From Cristatella mucedo (Eukaryota > Bryozoa > Phylactolaemata > Cristatellidae): 64,000 nt of DNA. The stretch covers positions 5,559,501 through 5,623,500 of the forward strand of contig WPIO01000010.1 in NCBI GenBank assembly GCA_009760855.2, written 5' to 3'. The notes below the pieces were generated by a model that saw only the letters and a program-made list of their open reading frames with translations, was not told where the DNA came from and ran no database searches. Positions 42,743 to 53,423 of the stretch are shown here, in pieces; within the stretch, counting starts at the first letter, position 1; every line of letters begins with the position of its first letter. The translations under genes and the position numbers were made by a program.

Positions 42743-43608
42743 TCATTATTAACTCTAAATGAAAGAAAAAACGAAGGTAAATTCAATCCTGACTCAGATA
42801 TAAGTCAAGTATTCAAACCAAGACCTAAGTATATTCTACGAGGTTTCTTTAATATTGTTCAACCTAATGAAAATCATCAAGCAGACATTTTAAATATGCC
42901 TAATGATTCTGGATATAAATATGCTTTGAGTGTTATTAATGTTCCTAGTAGATATAAATATTCATGACCACTTAAAACAAAGTCTTCCAAAGAAGTAACA
43001 TGAGCAATCATAGATATTTATAGTAAAGGACCTTTGAAATGGCAAAAGGAAATGACAGTAGATCTAGGATCAGAGTTTAATTGAGAGTTTGCTAAAGAGA
43101 TGAAAAGACATGAAACATGTGTTATATAAGGTACTAGTAAAAAGAGTGTTGCAATAGTTGAATGAATGAATGGAACAGTTGCAGAGAGAGCATGTAATGC
43201 ACAGTATGAAACAGAAATAGAAAGTATCAATAAAGAAGAATATACAAGAAATAGAGAGTGGATTTATAATTTACCAGAGATTATTAATTATCTAAATGAT
43301 ATTATTACAAAAGCCACTGGTGAAAAACCTGTTGAAGCAATAAAAAAGAAATAGTAAAACTAAAGAAACCAAAATATCATAGAAAAGTAGGAGAACAAGA
43401 AAAGTTATTAGAACTTGGAACAACTGTTAGATATTTATTAGAACCAGGTGAAGGAGAAGATAAAAAAAGAAAAAGAGCTACAGACCCGATATGAAGTTTA
43501 ACTAAACATACTATTGATAGAATAATGGTATTGCAAGAAAAACCGTCGCGTTTTTGGGTAAATGATGTGAAAAAAAATTTTGCTAGAGAGAAGTTGCAAG
43601 TTATTTAG
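42740..43608 (+). pseudogene. Retroviral-type DDE integrase, broken
   Basis: Polinton-type integrase at the right end of the element. The first 76 codons read KPRPKYILRGFFNIVQPNEN and YKYALSVINVPSRYKYS (entry to the catalytic core). PLKTKSSKEVT, MTVDLGSEF (core Asp, 43,061), SVAIVE..MNGTVAERA (helix with the catalytic Glu) and EKPVEAIKKK follow. The C-terminal part has RYLLEPGEGEDKKRKRATDP, a small SH3/chromo-like tail. Stops: five TGA (about 42,964, 43,000, 43,081, 43,162 and 43,492) and TAA (about 43,126), plus a frame change after 43,350. It ends in TAG at 43,606. The element's AT-rich composition stops here. Confidence 0.85.
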
Positions 43609-44990
43609 ATTCGCTTGTTGATGCGTATTTGTAATTAGTTAAACGGGAAATTCAAAATCGTCTGAAGGATCGTTCAAGATGCGATTACAAGAGTTGCATC
43701 CAATATTAACCATGTCTCCAGCGCTTGTGCTAATTAATTATCTCGAAGTCATTTAGTATGCATGAAAAACTACTGCGTTTGTTCGCTCGAGTCTTCCCAA
43801 AAGTGGCTTGCAGTAATAATGTGTACGTGGTCAATTAGCCGGCCGCTTGGAAAAAAAAGTGAGCTTACCGCTACTTGAAGCATCACGTGCTCCGCTACCG
43901 TCTTGACTGTCCGCAGCTCCCCGAGTGAATCTGCTATCTTCTCTTAGAAATGTGGTAGAAGAGATTCGCTATCCTTCCAGAAAATATCAATGTTAGCTCA
44001 TATTGCTACTCCAACCATTCAATCGAGCTATCTTTTCTCCTGCAAGATATCAGAAAGTCTGAAGCTCCGAGCCAAATGTCTGTGTCTAACGAATGGGTTT
44101 TTGACACACGAAAAAGCGATTCGCATCACTTCCTGGAAAGCCGAAAGGAGCGCGAGAGTGCTCGCTGGGGGCACTAAGCGCTCGCCGGGGCACTCAGTGC
44201 GACGGGTTTTTGTAAACGTGTCTGCAAAATTTCCTATTTAGCAACTCTGAATATACGATGTCACTTTAAAAAAGAATTGTAGCCCCTCTGGAAACCGACG
44301 CCGGGTGCCGAGTGTGCGTACGCGGTCTCCTGGTGCCCTTATCAACATCCCAGTATGAATTGCTAAATCGTGGTACCCGTAGGTCGACACTGTTATGCAG
44401 CCAACGAAGGTGGTTTAAGGCGTCACGTTTGCTTGCAAATGGCTTAATCAGAAGGCCCAATAACAACTGGCTTTAGCCCCCCAAATATCGACTTAAAACA
44501 AGAGCTGTGAAGAGGTGTCCCACGAAATGCCTCTTTCAAATCCTTCCGGGCCTGATGCGAATATTTACCTATGCTCCAGCGGTTATGCTGGATAAAAGTG
44601 TGAACCACTTTTCGATGCATGGTATTGCCATTAGCGACTAAACTACGATTCACGATTGGAGTAAAGCGACGCAATAATGTGAATTGAATGCAGACATCTG
44701 GTTTGTAAAATTGTATACGTGCACATTCGCAATAACTATATTTTTTACTATTGCGAACTACTCACACGGTACGTGCATTTACCAGGTTTGTACTGGCGGC
44801 GCTCAAGAGTGAAGCGGCACTGATGGATCAACGTGGACCTGCAAGTAACTTAATTTGTTCCTGATATCATGATCGCTTTTCCCAGGGCAAATTCCAAGAT
44901 GGAATGCTTAAGGGTGGCAAGCTTGTGCAGAGCGATTTGCTAGGCAAGTAAATAGTCGTAAATACCAGATCATTTGCTGACGATCGCAAC
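43609..44990. other. No gene recognised
   Basis: Host-like composition resumes right after the integrase stop. I find no terminal inverted repeat matching the left edge. Short overlapping ORFs at 43,990-44,674 have no motif. Confidence 0.4.
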
Positions 44991-47745
44991 ACAAAATCAC
45001 GGATGCATAATTCAAAAATGCTGATGTCCACGATCAACCATTTCTTCAACCACTTCCGGGTTAGCTACTTACCTAGCGATCCTTGTGATGATCTACCTGA
45101 TCGCTTCTCTAGATTCTTTGTCAACAAGATGGACAAGATCAGCTAGACCTTCCCTGTGATGGCAGCATCCCCCCTGGAATCCTGGCCTTCAATTTCATGC
45201 AGTACCTCAATGTCTACATTCAATGAGGCCACTATTGACCTCGTCCTGATGTTTATATCTCAATTAAAAGAGACAACTAATCATCTATACCCTATTTCTA
45301 TTCCTGCTTCTACGATAGGTAGATCTGCTACTGCCACGCATTACTAACATTACAAATATGCTATTAGCCTCAGGTTATGTCCCAGCACCCTTTAAAAAGG
45401 CTGTATTCAGGTCACTACTCAAGAGAGCACCACTAGACCAAGAGAAGTTAAGCAACTTCCGTCCAGTCTCCCTTCTACCTTTCCAATCGAAGACAGTGTA
45501 ACGAGTCGTGGCAGACCAAGCTTAACTCTTAAATTGAAACTTCAAACATTGCTAGTAAGTTCCAGTCCAGTTTTAGAGCTACTCACTCCATAGATTCGGC
45601 ATTGCTTCGGGTCTGTATTGACCTGCTTAGAAACGCAGACGGGTAGAGTATCTCTGCTCGTTTTGCTCGATCTTTCGGCAACTTTTGATACTGTCAATCA
45701 CCAAGTCCTCGGCGAGCGCATCTCATCTCGCCTGGGTATCACTGGCACTGCACTGCAACGGTTCACGTCCGATCTCAGTGGAAGACTCAAGAGCATTAAT
45801 GTGAATGGACAGCAATCCTCCGAGGAACCTCTGGAGTATGAGGTACCACAGGGCTCTATGAATGTTCCCATGTTCATTTTATGGCTTATACTCTCCCTCT
45901 AGCCGATGTGATTGCCGGGCACAATCTAGGCTTTCACTTCTACGCAGATGACATTTAGTTTTACCTTTGCTTTGATTCCTTCCAGTCCTCCAGAACGTCG
46001 AATTCTCTCGACTCCTTTGCTGCACGTATTGATGATATCTCCATATGGATGGCAGCAAACTTTCCCAAACTGAATGAGTATAAAACCAACTTACTAGTTA
46101 AGGGCAAACCAAGTGTTATGCAGAAATTGTAAATGTTAAGCCTCACAATCGGCTCTTCCAGCATATCTTTTGTTGAATCTGCACAAAATCTAGGCGTCCT
46201 GTTCCAATGTGACCTTTCATTAGACGACCACACCAGCTCCACAATCAAGCCTGCCTAATTTCAGCTACATAACATTGCTAAAAATTGAGCTTATTTGGAT
46301 AAGGATACCGCATCTAATTTGGCCCATTTGTGATGTAACTGAGTTCCAGGAGTCAGAGGCTATTTCCCGCTAAACCCGCCATACTCCGGCCACGCTGCCG
46401 CTCGCCATGCCGCCGAGCTGGGGTAAGACGAGCGGCCGTCAGGGTAAACCTCTTTGTAATAACGCATGCGCCAACAACAACAGGGGAACTAAGGAAGTCT
46501 ACAGAGAGGGTCCAATACATAGTACACTATGGGGGCGCAAGACGACGCAGCAAGCGCGAACAAACGTGTTAGTTGGAGTCAGTCGGCTTCTACAGTCCTG
46601 TCGTTGTACCGACTCCGAATCCAACAGTACGAGCGTACGCCATCCAAAACCCGGCTGGCTGAGTAATTGCTTGGCTAGTCTGAGTCGACAACTACCACAG
46701 TCGTAAGCTTCCACCGAAAGACGCCAACACACGGGGGGGGGGTCACGAACACGCTACACGGGGAACGCGGAATATACAAGTCAACAACGAGCGAGCTATC
46801 CAGCTCCGCTCGGGCCTTGGGTACTCGTTCCCTTGCGTGCGTGGCAGCATCGCCGGAGCACGCCTGCACGAATCCAGGTGCATAACTCGGCGAGACCGGG
46901 AGCATCCAACACCACGATTTACTTGGCCAACTTCTCCTACCCAAGAGCCCCGGGGACCTTACGTCATCACACACATCCGGCCATGTCGTAGGTCCGACCC
47001 CTGCCTAGCCGGTGACCCTTATTACAGCTGTCCGGTCCCAGCCAACCGAACCTAGCCTGAGTACGGTGATATACTGTCTTGACTTCTGTAACTCACTGCT
47101 TGCTGGTCTACCGGCCTTCGCACTCAAGTGCTTACCGTTTGTTCGAAACTCTGCAGCTAGGTGTGTCTGTCGTAAGCGTCTCAGTTGCCCATTACACCAC
47201 TTCGCCGACCTGCATTAGTTCCCAGTCAAGCAACGCATAGACTTTAAGATTGTTTCACTCATTTTTAGGTCCCTTCATACTTTGGCTCCAGCCTACTTGT
47301 CAGATCTACCCCCAACCAGGCTAAGCATCGTACCACCCGCTTTTCGGAATCCAACTATTTACCTATACCTCGTACAACCTCAAATCCTTTGGAGACCGTT
47401 CATTTAGTTCGTATGCTCCCAAAGGCTGGAACTTACTCACGACTTGCGTCACGACATCCCCTGACTTGACCACATTTAAAAAGAAACTAAAAACGCATCT
47501 ATGTATCCCAACATTTAGTGGGTCGTGTGATTCCTCCTTTATGTGCTTATGCGTGCTGACACTGTGCATGCCGCCACTAACCACACGTGCATGTTGACCC
47601 ATGTGCATGTCACCTCTAACCATGTTGTTATCCTTGCTGTTATTGAGCTTGCTACCACTAACCATCTGATCGTGCTTTCTTTGCAACAAATGTAAAGTGC
47701 CTAGAATGCGATTGAGTTCTCTGAGGGTGCCATTATAAATATATT
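44990..47745 (+). mobile_element. LINE-A copy, decayed, split by another insertion
   Basis: Runs parallel to the copy at 37,355-39,580 from AATGCTGATGTCCACGATCA (about 45,016) through RT-region remnants (LLVLLDLSATFDTVNHQVLG at about 45,655) to the 3' UTR and a TATTATTATTAGTATTA tail at about 47,740. Many stops and frame changes mark it as old. It is interrupted at 46,334-47,065 by a foreign GC-rich segment. Confidence 0.85.
46330..47070. mobile_element. Insertion with 5-bp target duplication, possible solo LTR
   Basis: The LINE sequence breaks after GTGAT (46,330-46,334) and resumes after a second GTGAT (47,066-47,070). The inserted about 731 bp is GC-richer, begins (T)GTAACTGAGTTCC and ends near GAGTACG. 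A 5-bp duplication and a TG start suit an LTR-type solo LTR, but the canonical CA end is not seen. The ORFs inside (46,407-46,706, 46,675-46,974) have no recognisable domain. Confidence 0.6.
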
Positions 47746-48244
47746 ATTATTAGTATTAACTATTAACTATTAGTATTAACTAAGCTAATTTTCTTTCCGG
47801 CCAGCGAGGCGAACCCCTTTGTTCGCACGCAGCAAAAGCGCGACCTTGAGTAATAAGACTTACCTTATATTTGCTCTCAGCCTCAGTCTGGGCAGGCATA
47901 ACTGATTGGTGATTTATGGTTACTGCTACCACGGTATTGACACCCTCTTTCTCCTGATTTTTTACACCAATTGACTTCTGGTGCGGCAGACGTATCGCTC
48001 TGCAATAGTTGCCAGGGATGTCGTGGGCCACCGAATTTCTACGCTCTGCACTGCCGGGCCGAGGCATGTTCATGTCGCCAAAGCAGCCAGTCTTGATATT
48101 TGCTCTGCCGGTGTGCGAGGCGTCGGCAAATCTCAAAATGCTTCCCACGGGGGCCTGTTGGCTGCAGTTTTTCGGTGGGCATGCAGGTGGCTCGTTGGCC
48201 GCAATCTCGAGTCGTACGTTTTCCATTCCTCATCTCTCTTAATA
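47746..48244 (-). other. 148-aa open frame of uncertain status
   Basis: A minus-strand ATG frame at 48,226-47,780 has mixed composition (RLPHQKSIGVKNQEKEGVNT, TINHQSVMPAQTEAESKYK) followed by AAG/GTAAGTC, a good splice donor at about 47,869. It might be an exon whose partners I cannot find, or chance. No domain recognised. Confidence 0.2.
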
Positions 48245-48253
48245 TATTTCTCC

Positions 48254-48322
<69 letters not shown>

Positions 48323-48323
48323 C

Positions 48324-48360
<37 letters not shown>

Positions 48361-48480
48361 TCTCTCCGTCTCCTCTCTCTTTCTCTTACTCTCTCTCTCC
48401 CTCTCCCTCTTTCTCTCTCTGTCTTCCTCTCTCCGTCTCTCTCCATCTCTCACTCTATTCTCCCCTCTCTATTCAACACT
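48245..48480 (+). repeat. Imperfect (TC)n tract
   Basis: About 235 bp of CT dinucleotides with CCTC, TTTC and CCGT interruptions. All ORFs across it are repeat artefacts. Confidence 0.95.
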
Positions 48481-48995
48481 TATTTAGTGGCTGGAGCGTT
48501 CGACTTAAATCTTCTCTTGTGTCGCGTGGCGGCTAAACTGGGATTGGATATCTGCAGTGTCCCCTCATGCTAGTGACCAGTCTTTCCACAACGCAAAACG
48601 CTGGGACCTGGCGGCCAGCGAGCTTCAGTGGCAACCCGGGGTCTCCTTCTCCGCTTACCCCAATCTCGACTATGTAAGCGCCCCGACACCGAGTGCTACG
48701 GTCGGCAGGTAGCGCTGGCTATCTCCACGACTAGTCGACCGTACAGCATTCCAATCCAGGCGTTCTGAGTGGGCAAGATAACGTTCAGGGCCCACACAAA
48801 CCGCCACGGCACACAGAATTTGCCAGACAATATTTAACCTCCAATTCCGATAGCTGATCGCGACGTTCCCGGGACACTTGCAAAAGAGCAGTTGCTGTAG
48901 GTCCGAGCCGACGGTTCCGTCACTCCTTCGTCCATCCATTGTCGTTCTTTTCGTCTTATACCGAAATTGCGTCCTAGCTCCACCAGCTCTTCTCC
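48481..48995. other. No gene recognised
   Basis: GC-balanced sequence with short ORFs on both strands and no motifs. Confidence 0.35.
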
Positions 48996-49195
48996 GTCCC
49001 GACTCGACATGGCAAACGATAGCCGTTAAGGCTCTTCTAACGCGCTGGCTCGGCCCAGTGGCTAACTCGCTCGCCGTTAACAATCGAGGTCAAGCTGAAT
49101 GTATTCGATGATCGAAGGTGTGTGTTGGGGACCGTAGCATATGTGAAGCGCCTGAATAGAGATTGCGTTCTCTGAAGACATTGCACCAATGAATT
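48996..49195 (+). repeat. SINE-like copy
   Basis: GATAGCCGTTAAGGCTCTTC, a box A-like GGCCCAGTGGCTAACTCGC and a box B-like stretch, then the shared tail GAAGCGCCTGAATAGAGATT and ACCAATGAATTATA. Confidence 0.55.
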
Positions 49196-49612
<417 letters not shown>

Positions 49613-49859
49613 CTCTACTGGCGCTCGGGAGCTGCTTCCACGACGGCTTCTACATCCGCATGTACCCTCGCACGTTTGCGTTGCCTGCGTATGATACAAT
49701 ACAGCCGTCGTCACCAGTACAGCAACTCGCTTGTGGGGGCAACCTTCATCTTCGTCGCGCTGCCATCGCGAGCCCGAGCCCCTACATCTCCATTCTACGC
49801 GGTCGGCAGCTTTATGCGCTCCCGCTACACCTCGGCCGATGACTGTGAGGGAACACGCA

Positions 49860-50085
49860 CGCTTGCAGCCTGCGAGCACTGGGCGGATACCTCACGATGG
49901 CTCTCTGCCAGACTGCCTACGCAGCCGCGAGCTCATGACCGGTGGATGGGCAGACGATGACTCGGTAGACTGGGCTTGGCTGGCGATGCATGAAATAAAG
50001 GTCTAGGTGTTGGAGCCAGCAGACTTGTTGCTCGGTCGCGCTACCCAGCCCGACGAAAGGTCGTGCGGAGGGCTGTCACAATGAC
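49860..50085 (+). repeat. Dispersed repeat (second copy)
   Basis: Shares several blocks in the same order with 5,509-5,960 (GGGCAGACGATGACT, AGACTGGGCTTGGC, GTTGGAGCCAGCAGACTTGT, CCCAGCCCGACGA). As there, a (TC)n tract and LINE-B are close by. Confidence 0.55.
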
Positions 50086-50395
50086 CCTCGGCAGTTAGCT
50101 GCCGGCGTTCCAATGTAGCCGTGACTGACAAGCGGAGAGCACAGAAGAAAGACAAACCGAGTCGTAATGAGTGGAAAACTTCACCGCCACACCTGCACTT
50201 CCGGGCACTTTTTGCCGACACTACGAATTCCTGCAATCCTGGAAGCGCGAGCAGGTAGTCGGACGCCAATTTGGCGAACGCTGCTGGTTCTTGATAACAC
50301 TTCGGGCGCTTGTATGGTCGTATCGCTACAAAATTTATGAAAATAGCCGACTGGCAGGCACGCAGCGCCGGCCCGTTTAACTTACCTTTTGTAAA
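50086..50395. other. No gene recognised
   Basis: Short stretch between the dispersed repeat and LINE-B. Nothing recognised. Confidence 0.35.
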
Positions 50396-51252
50396 GTCAA
50401 AAATGTATCTCCGTCAGTAACTCCACAAAGTCATAAAGACCATGTGGGTGTTACGCAGGAGAGTTTTGTATAGCGCACTCACAGCCTAAGCGGCTTTCGG
50501 TACGCATTCGGTAGCCAACAGACTTCGTCTCACGCAACAAAGAGAAAGTGGGAAGCATAGCAGAGTTAGGAGAGCAGTTGAGGTAGTGAGTAGCATAGAA
50601 GCAGCAGTTCAGGACCGCTGAAAAAGATGCGCCATAGTCGGCAGTTGGAGAGTAGATGTCGTTGCGTAAGAATTGTGGAAGCGAGTTCCACAGTCTAGGA
50701 CCTGCAGAGCTAAAGCTTCTGTCGCCAACTGTCTTTAAGCGGAGGAATGGGACAGCCAATTTATTGTCCACACAGGACCTGAGGGCGCGAACAGGCTGAA
50801 ACTGATGTAGCAGTTCAGCTAGGTACGAAGGAGCCAAGCCGTGGCGGGCCTTGTGGGTCAGCGTAAGAACTTTGCTCTGTATCCTTTGCTCGGCAACCAT
50901 CGGCAACCACCGGCAACCATCCTAGCTCTTTCAGCAAAGGTGACACGTGCTCAAACCGCTGAGACTTGAAGACCAGCCTTGCAGCCATATTCATAGTCCG
51001 CTGTAGTGGCATAATAGCTTTCTTTGGTAGCCCAGCCAAAAGGGAATTACAATAATCAAGCCGAGACAGAACTAAAGAGCTAGTTAAATTTTTTACAAGC
51101 CACTGTGGGAGACAGCTTCTAATCTTGGATAGGGATCGGATGTGATGGCTAGCTGTAGAGGCAGTCTTCTGAATGAAGCTTTTGAAATTGAGGCTGCTGT
51201 CGAACACGACACCTAGATTACGAGCACGTGGTGAAGGTCGCACTAGCATCAC
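50396..51252 (-). mobile_element. LINE-B, 3' half of ORF2
   Basis: The longest copy of the second LINE family, on the minus strand. It reads ARNLGVVFDSSLNFKSFIQK, SRLDYCNSLLAGLPKKAI, RLVFKSQRFEHVSPLLKELG and, after a short in-frame disturbance near 50,900, RLKTVGDRSFSSAGPRLWNS. This C-terminal region after the RT domain is typical of CR1/L2-type ORF2. It is 5'-truncated. Its 3' end is at about 50,400, where the pentamer tail is nearly absent. Confidence 0.85.
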
Positions 51253-52125
51253 CTATTAGATGCTACAGGTAGGTGCTCGCGCAGATGCGCAGCGTTGACG
51301 GGAAAACAACGCGGTTGATCACCGCAGACACGACTTAGGGGCTGGTCACTAACCTGCACTTGTAAGATCACTGGGTACGGCCGGTATTCAACGAGGGGGC
51401 GGGAAAAATTAGTTTTACCGGATGTTTCGGCAACCTAAGCGAGTCATTGCAGCCGCTCAGCTAGCGTTACTTCCTGAGAGCTCGGTTTGCGGGTCCGGCT
51501 GCCGGCGAAGTCGGCGCGTTCGCACGGTTCGCGCTTCCGAGTGCCGAATCGCGCCTTGCGCAGTTTTCCTCTGCGTCAAACCGAGCTCGGGCGCCTGGCT
51601 CGTTTCATCTCCTAGCAGGCGCGCGCCGGCGTCAACGTTACGGCCACGCTCGAGCGCTGACTGCGACAGCACTGTCTCTGCAGTGTGCGTCCGAGCGCTC
51701 GAGTCGCAGGGTACGTTTCGGACGCTGCGCATGTCACTGGCTAGGCCAGTCGTTCGCGCCTGCCTGCTGCTACTGAAACATGCTACTGAAACGGTGCTCT
51801 GAACATCCGGCCGCAGCCGATGACGGGACGACCAGCTACGGCCTCTCGTTCCTGGCAGAGGGGGGTCGTCGCCGTGTGCTATTACCTGCTTTCACTACGG
51901 CGCCGTACTGCTTGCTTTACGGCGGCACGCGATCCTGGGATTGAGCTTGCTTCTTCGCCTTCTTATGGGTATGGCTTTCGTGTGCTGCATTCCGCAAAAT
52001 TCACTCGGTGCAGTTTTTGGCCATTTAAAAGTTTTTGCCGTCTTGCACGTGCCTAATTCAGCGAGGATTGGTGGTCCGTGGTAGCCGACTCTATTAGGCT
52101 GCCGATCTGACCCAGGTGAGAGAAG
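51253..52125. other. GC- and CpG-rich region without recognised gene
   Basis: CG dinucleotides are frequent from about 51,400 to 51,750 (for example CGAGCGCTCGAGTCG). ORFs open on both strands because of base composition. It could be a CpG-rich regulatory region about 1.7 kb upstream of the palmitoyltransferase start. I see no exon. Confidence 0.35.
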
Positions 52126-52625
52126 CATTCCGTAATGCCGAAATTAGGCTGGGTACTTGGTAACTATGGGCAAACCGTGTGTCACTTGACACCTGAAAGC
52201 CTAAACCTCAAAATGGTATGCCCTGTTCTAAAATTGGCCTTTCGCTAGACGAGCACCCACCAGCTCCGGAGTTAATTCCTGTATGTGAAATCGAAAATAT
52301 TTGGGCTACTTAGGAAAGGTTACCACAGCCAAAATTGGTCCTCGCTTTTGTGTTTCTATAACTCACTGTTTCAGAACTTCCTGCTTTCGCAATACCAGGA
52401 TCGTAGTTGGTGCAGGACTCTGCATCTAGGCTTGCCGGTCTTGACCATTGCAACTGTTTCATTACACCGCTTCTCTCCAGCTTTCAGTGGCTTCCATCAA
52501 GCACTGTACTGACTTCAAAATCCAGCCACTCACTTGTAGATTCCTGGAATCCCCTACGAGACGACATTTAAAGGGAATCTGAAGACCCACCTGTTGTCCA
52601 TAGCATTTTCAAACAATAAATAAAT
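52126..52625 (+). repeat. Old LINE-A fragment
   Basis: Strongly diverged plus-strand copy: GGGCAAACCGTGTGTCA, CGCTAGACGAGCACC, GTTTCTATAACTCACTG, GGTGCAGGACTCTGCATCTA and CATTTAAAGGGAATCTGAAG follow in the order of the ORF2 C-terminal region. Confidence 0.65.
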
Positions 52626-52654
52626 AATTCATTTTATAGCATTTTAGGCGAACT

Positions 52655-52790
52655 TAATCTCTATCCAGTAGCTTCACATTTGCCGAAAGGCTCCAGCCCA
52701 CGACCTCGGTCGTCAAAGAGAGCACCTTGACCCTGAGCCAAACCATCGTTGCTGTTGCCTCCACAGCTGCTGCTGAAGTGCCGCGAAAAG
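52655..52790 (-). repeat. tRNA-derived SINE
   Basis: The minus strand has TGGCTCAGGGTCAAGGTGCT (box A region) and CGAGGTCGTGGGCTGGAGCC (box B region), with the shared tail GAAGCTACTGGATAGAGATT on the far side. Confidence 0.6.
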
Positions 52791-53243
52791 AGAATGCTCA
52801 TTTTATAAGCATACTCTCTTGTTATTTTAGTTATCATAGACTGTAGCTGGTAATGTGGCGACTAGCAGGGGGTCGTTGTACATATGCATTTTTTCATTTC
52901 TTATAATTTAATTGTCACCTATTGCATGGTGCTAATAAGGTCAGCCCCACTTAGTACTGATGAGGCACGAATCTGTCTCTTACACTTGGCGTCGTGAGTC
53001 ACAGACTTGTTCTTAAAACAAGCAGTCAGCTGTGGTACATCATGCTTTACCCATATCTTTAGAATAATATTATTAGCAAGTCCTGTCTTTGAAGCGGCTT
53101 TCCTATCGTAAAGTCAACCATCTCACACAGCAGTCCTGTGTTTGATCACGGGTAGCATAGCAAGCTTCCTAATTTAAACTCTGGGTGGTGGACTGGTATT
53201 TGGGCCGATGAAAAACTACCAACGAGCATGCACTTACTCACCA
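52791..53243. other. Upstream region of the palmitoyltransferase gene
   Basis: No repeat or exon recognised here. Confidence 0.35.
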
Positions 53244-53273
53244 TGACGTCACTCATGCTGTCGCATGACGTCA
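53244..53273 (+). promoter_or_regulatory. Two CRE sites in a tandem repeat
   Basis: Full palindromic TGACGTCA at 53,244-53,251 and again at 53,266-53,273, each within the duplicated unit CATGACGTCACTCATGCTGT. They lie 151-180 bp upstream of the ATG of the ZDHHC21-like gene and are the consensus for CREB/ATF factors. Confidence 0.65.
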
Positions 53274-53423
53274 CTCATGCTGTCATGGTTAGTTGCAACC
53301 AAGATCAAATCAAGTATCAAGCTTCGTCTTCTCTATGAACTTAAAACTGCATTGAAAGCAGAATTTAGTACGGTTCAAACGTATGCCTACTGTTCGCTTT
53401 TTGCCGTTGACTAGGTTCACGCC

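Larger units (their letters stand above)
22981..43608. mobile_element. Endogenous Polinton/adintovirus-like element, inactivated
   Basis: An AT-rich block of about 20.6 kb (about 18.4 kb without the internal LINE) in GC-balanced DNA. It contains the hallmark set of Polintons (Mavericks)/adintoviruses: protein-primed PolB at one end, DDE integrase at the other, packaging ATPase, adenain-type protease and double-jelly-roll capsid protein, on both strands and tightly packed. Accessory genes include HNH-AP2 and YqaJ-like nucleases and two fibre-like genes. I find no matching terminal inverted repeats at both ends and no clear 6-bp target duplication, so one or both ends may be lost. Stops and frame changes disrupt most genes. 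A LINE sits in the capsid gene. Confidence 0.9.

Noticed and set aside
23100..43608. Alternative genetic code in the viral block (TGA as Trp, or TAA/TAG as Gln)
   Set aside because: Some internal stops sit where Trp or Gln would fit, but TAA and TAG also end frames exactly before the next start motif (27,087, 27,366, 36,276, 36,844 and 43,606). TGA positions in the integrase fit Arg, Gly or Lys at least as well as Trp, and frame changes are frequent. Decay with standard code explains more.
51422..51802. 126-aa Arg/Ser/Ala-rich ORF
   Set aside because: Open on both strands because of high GC content. No domain, splice signals or conservation visible.
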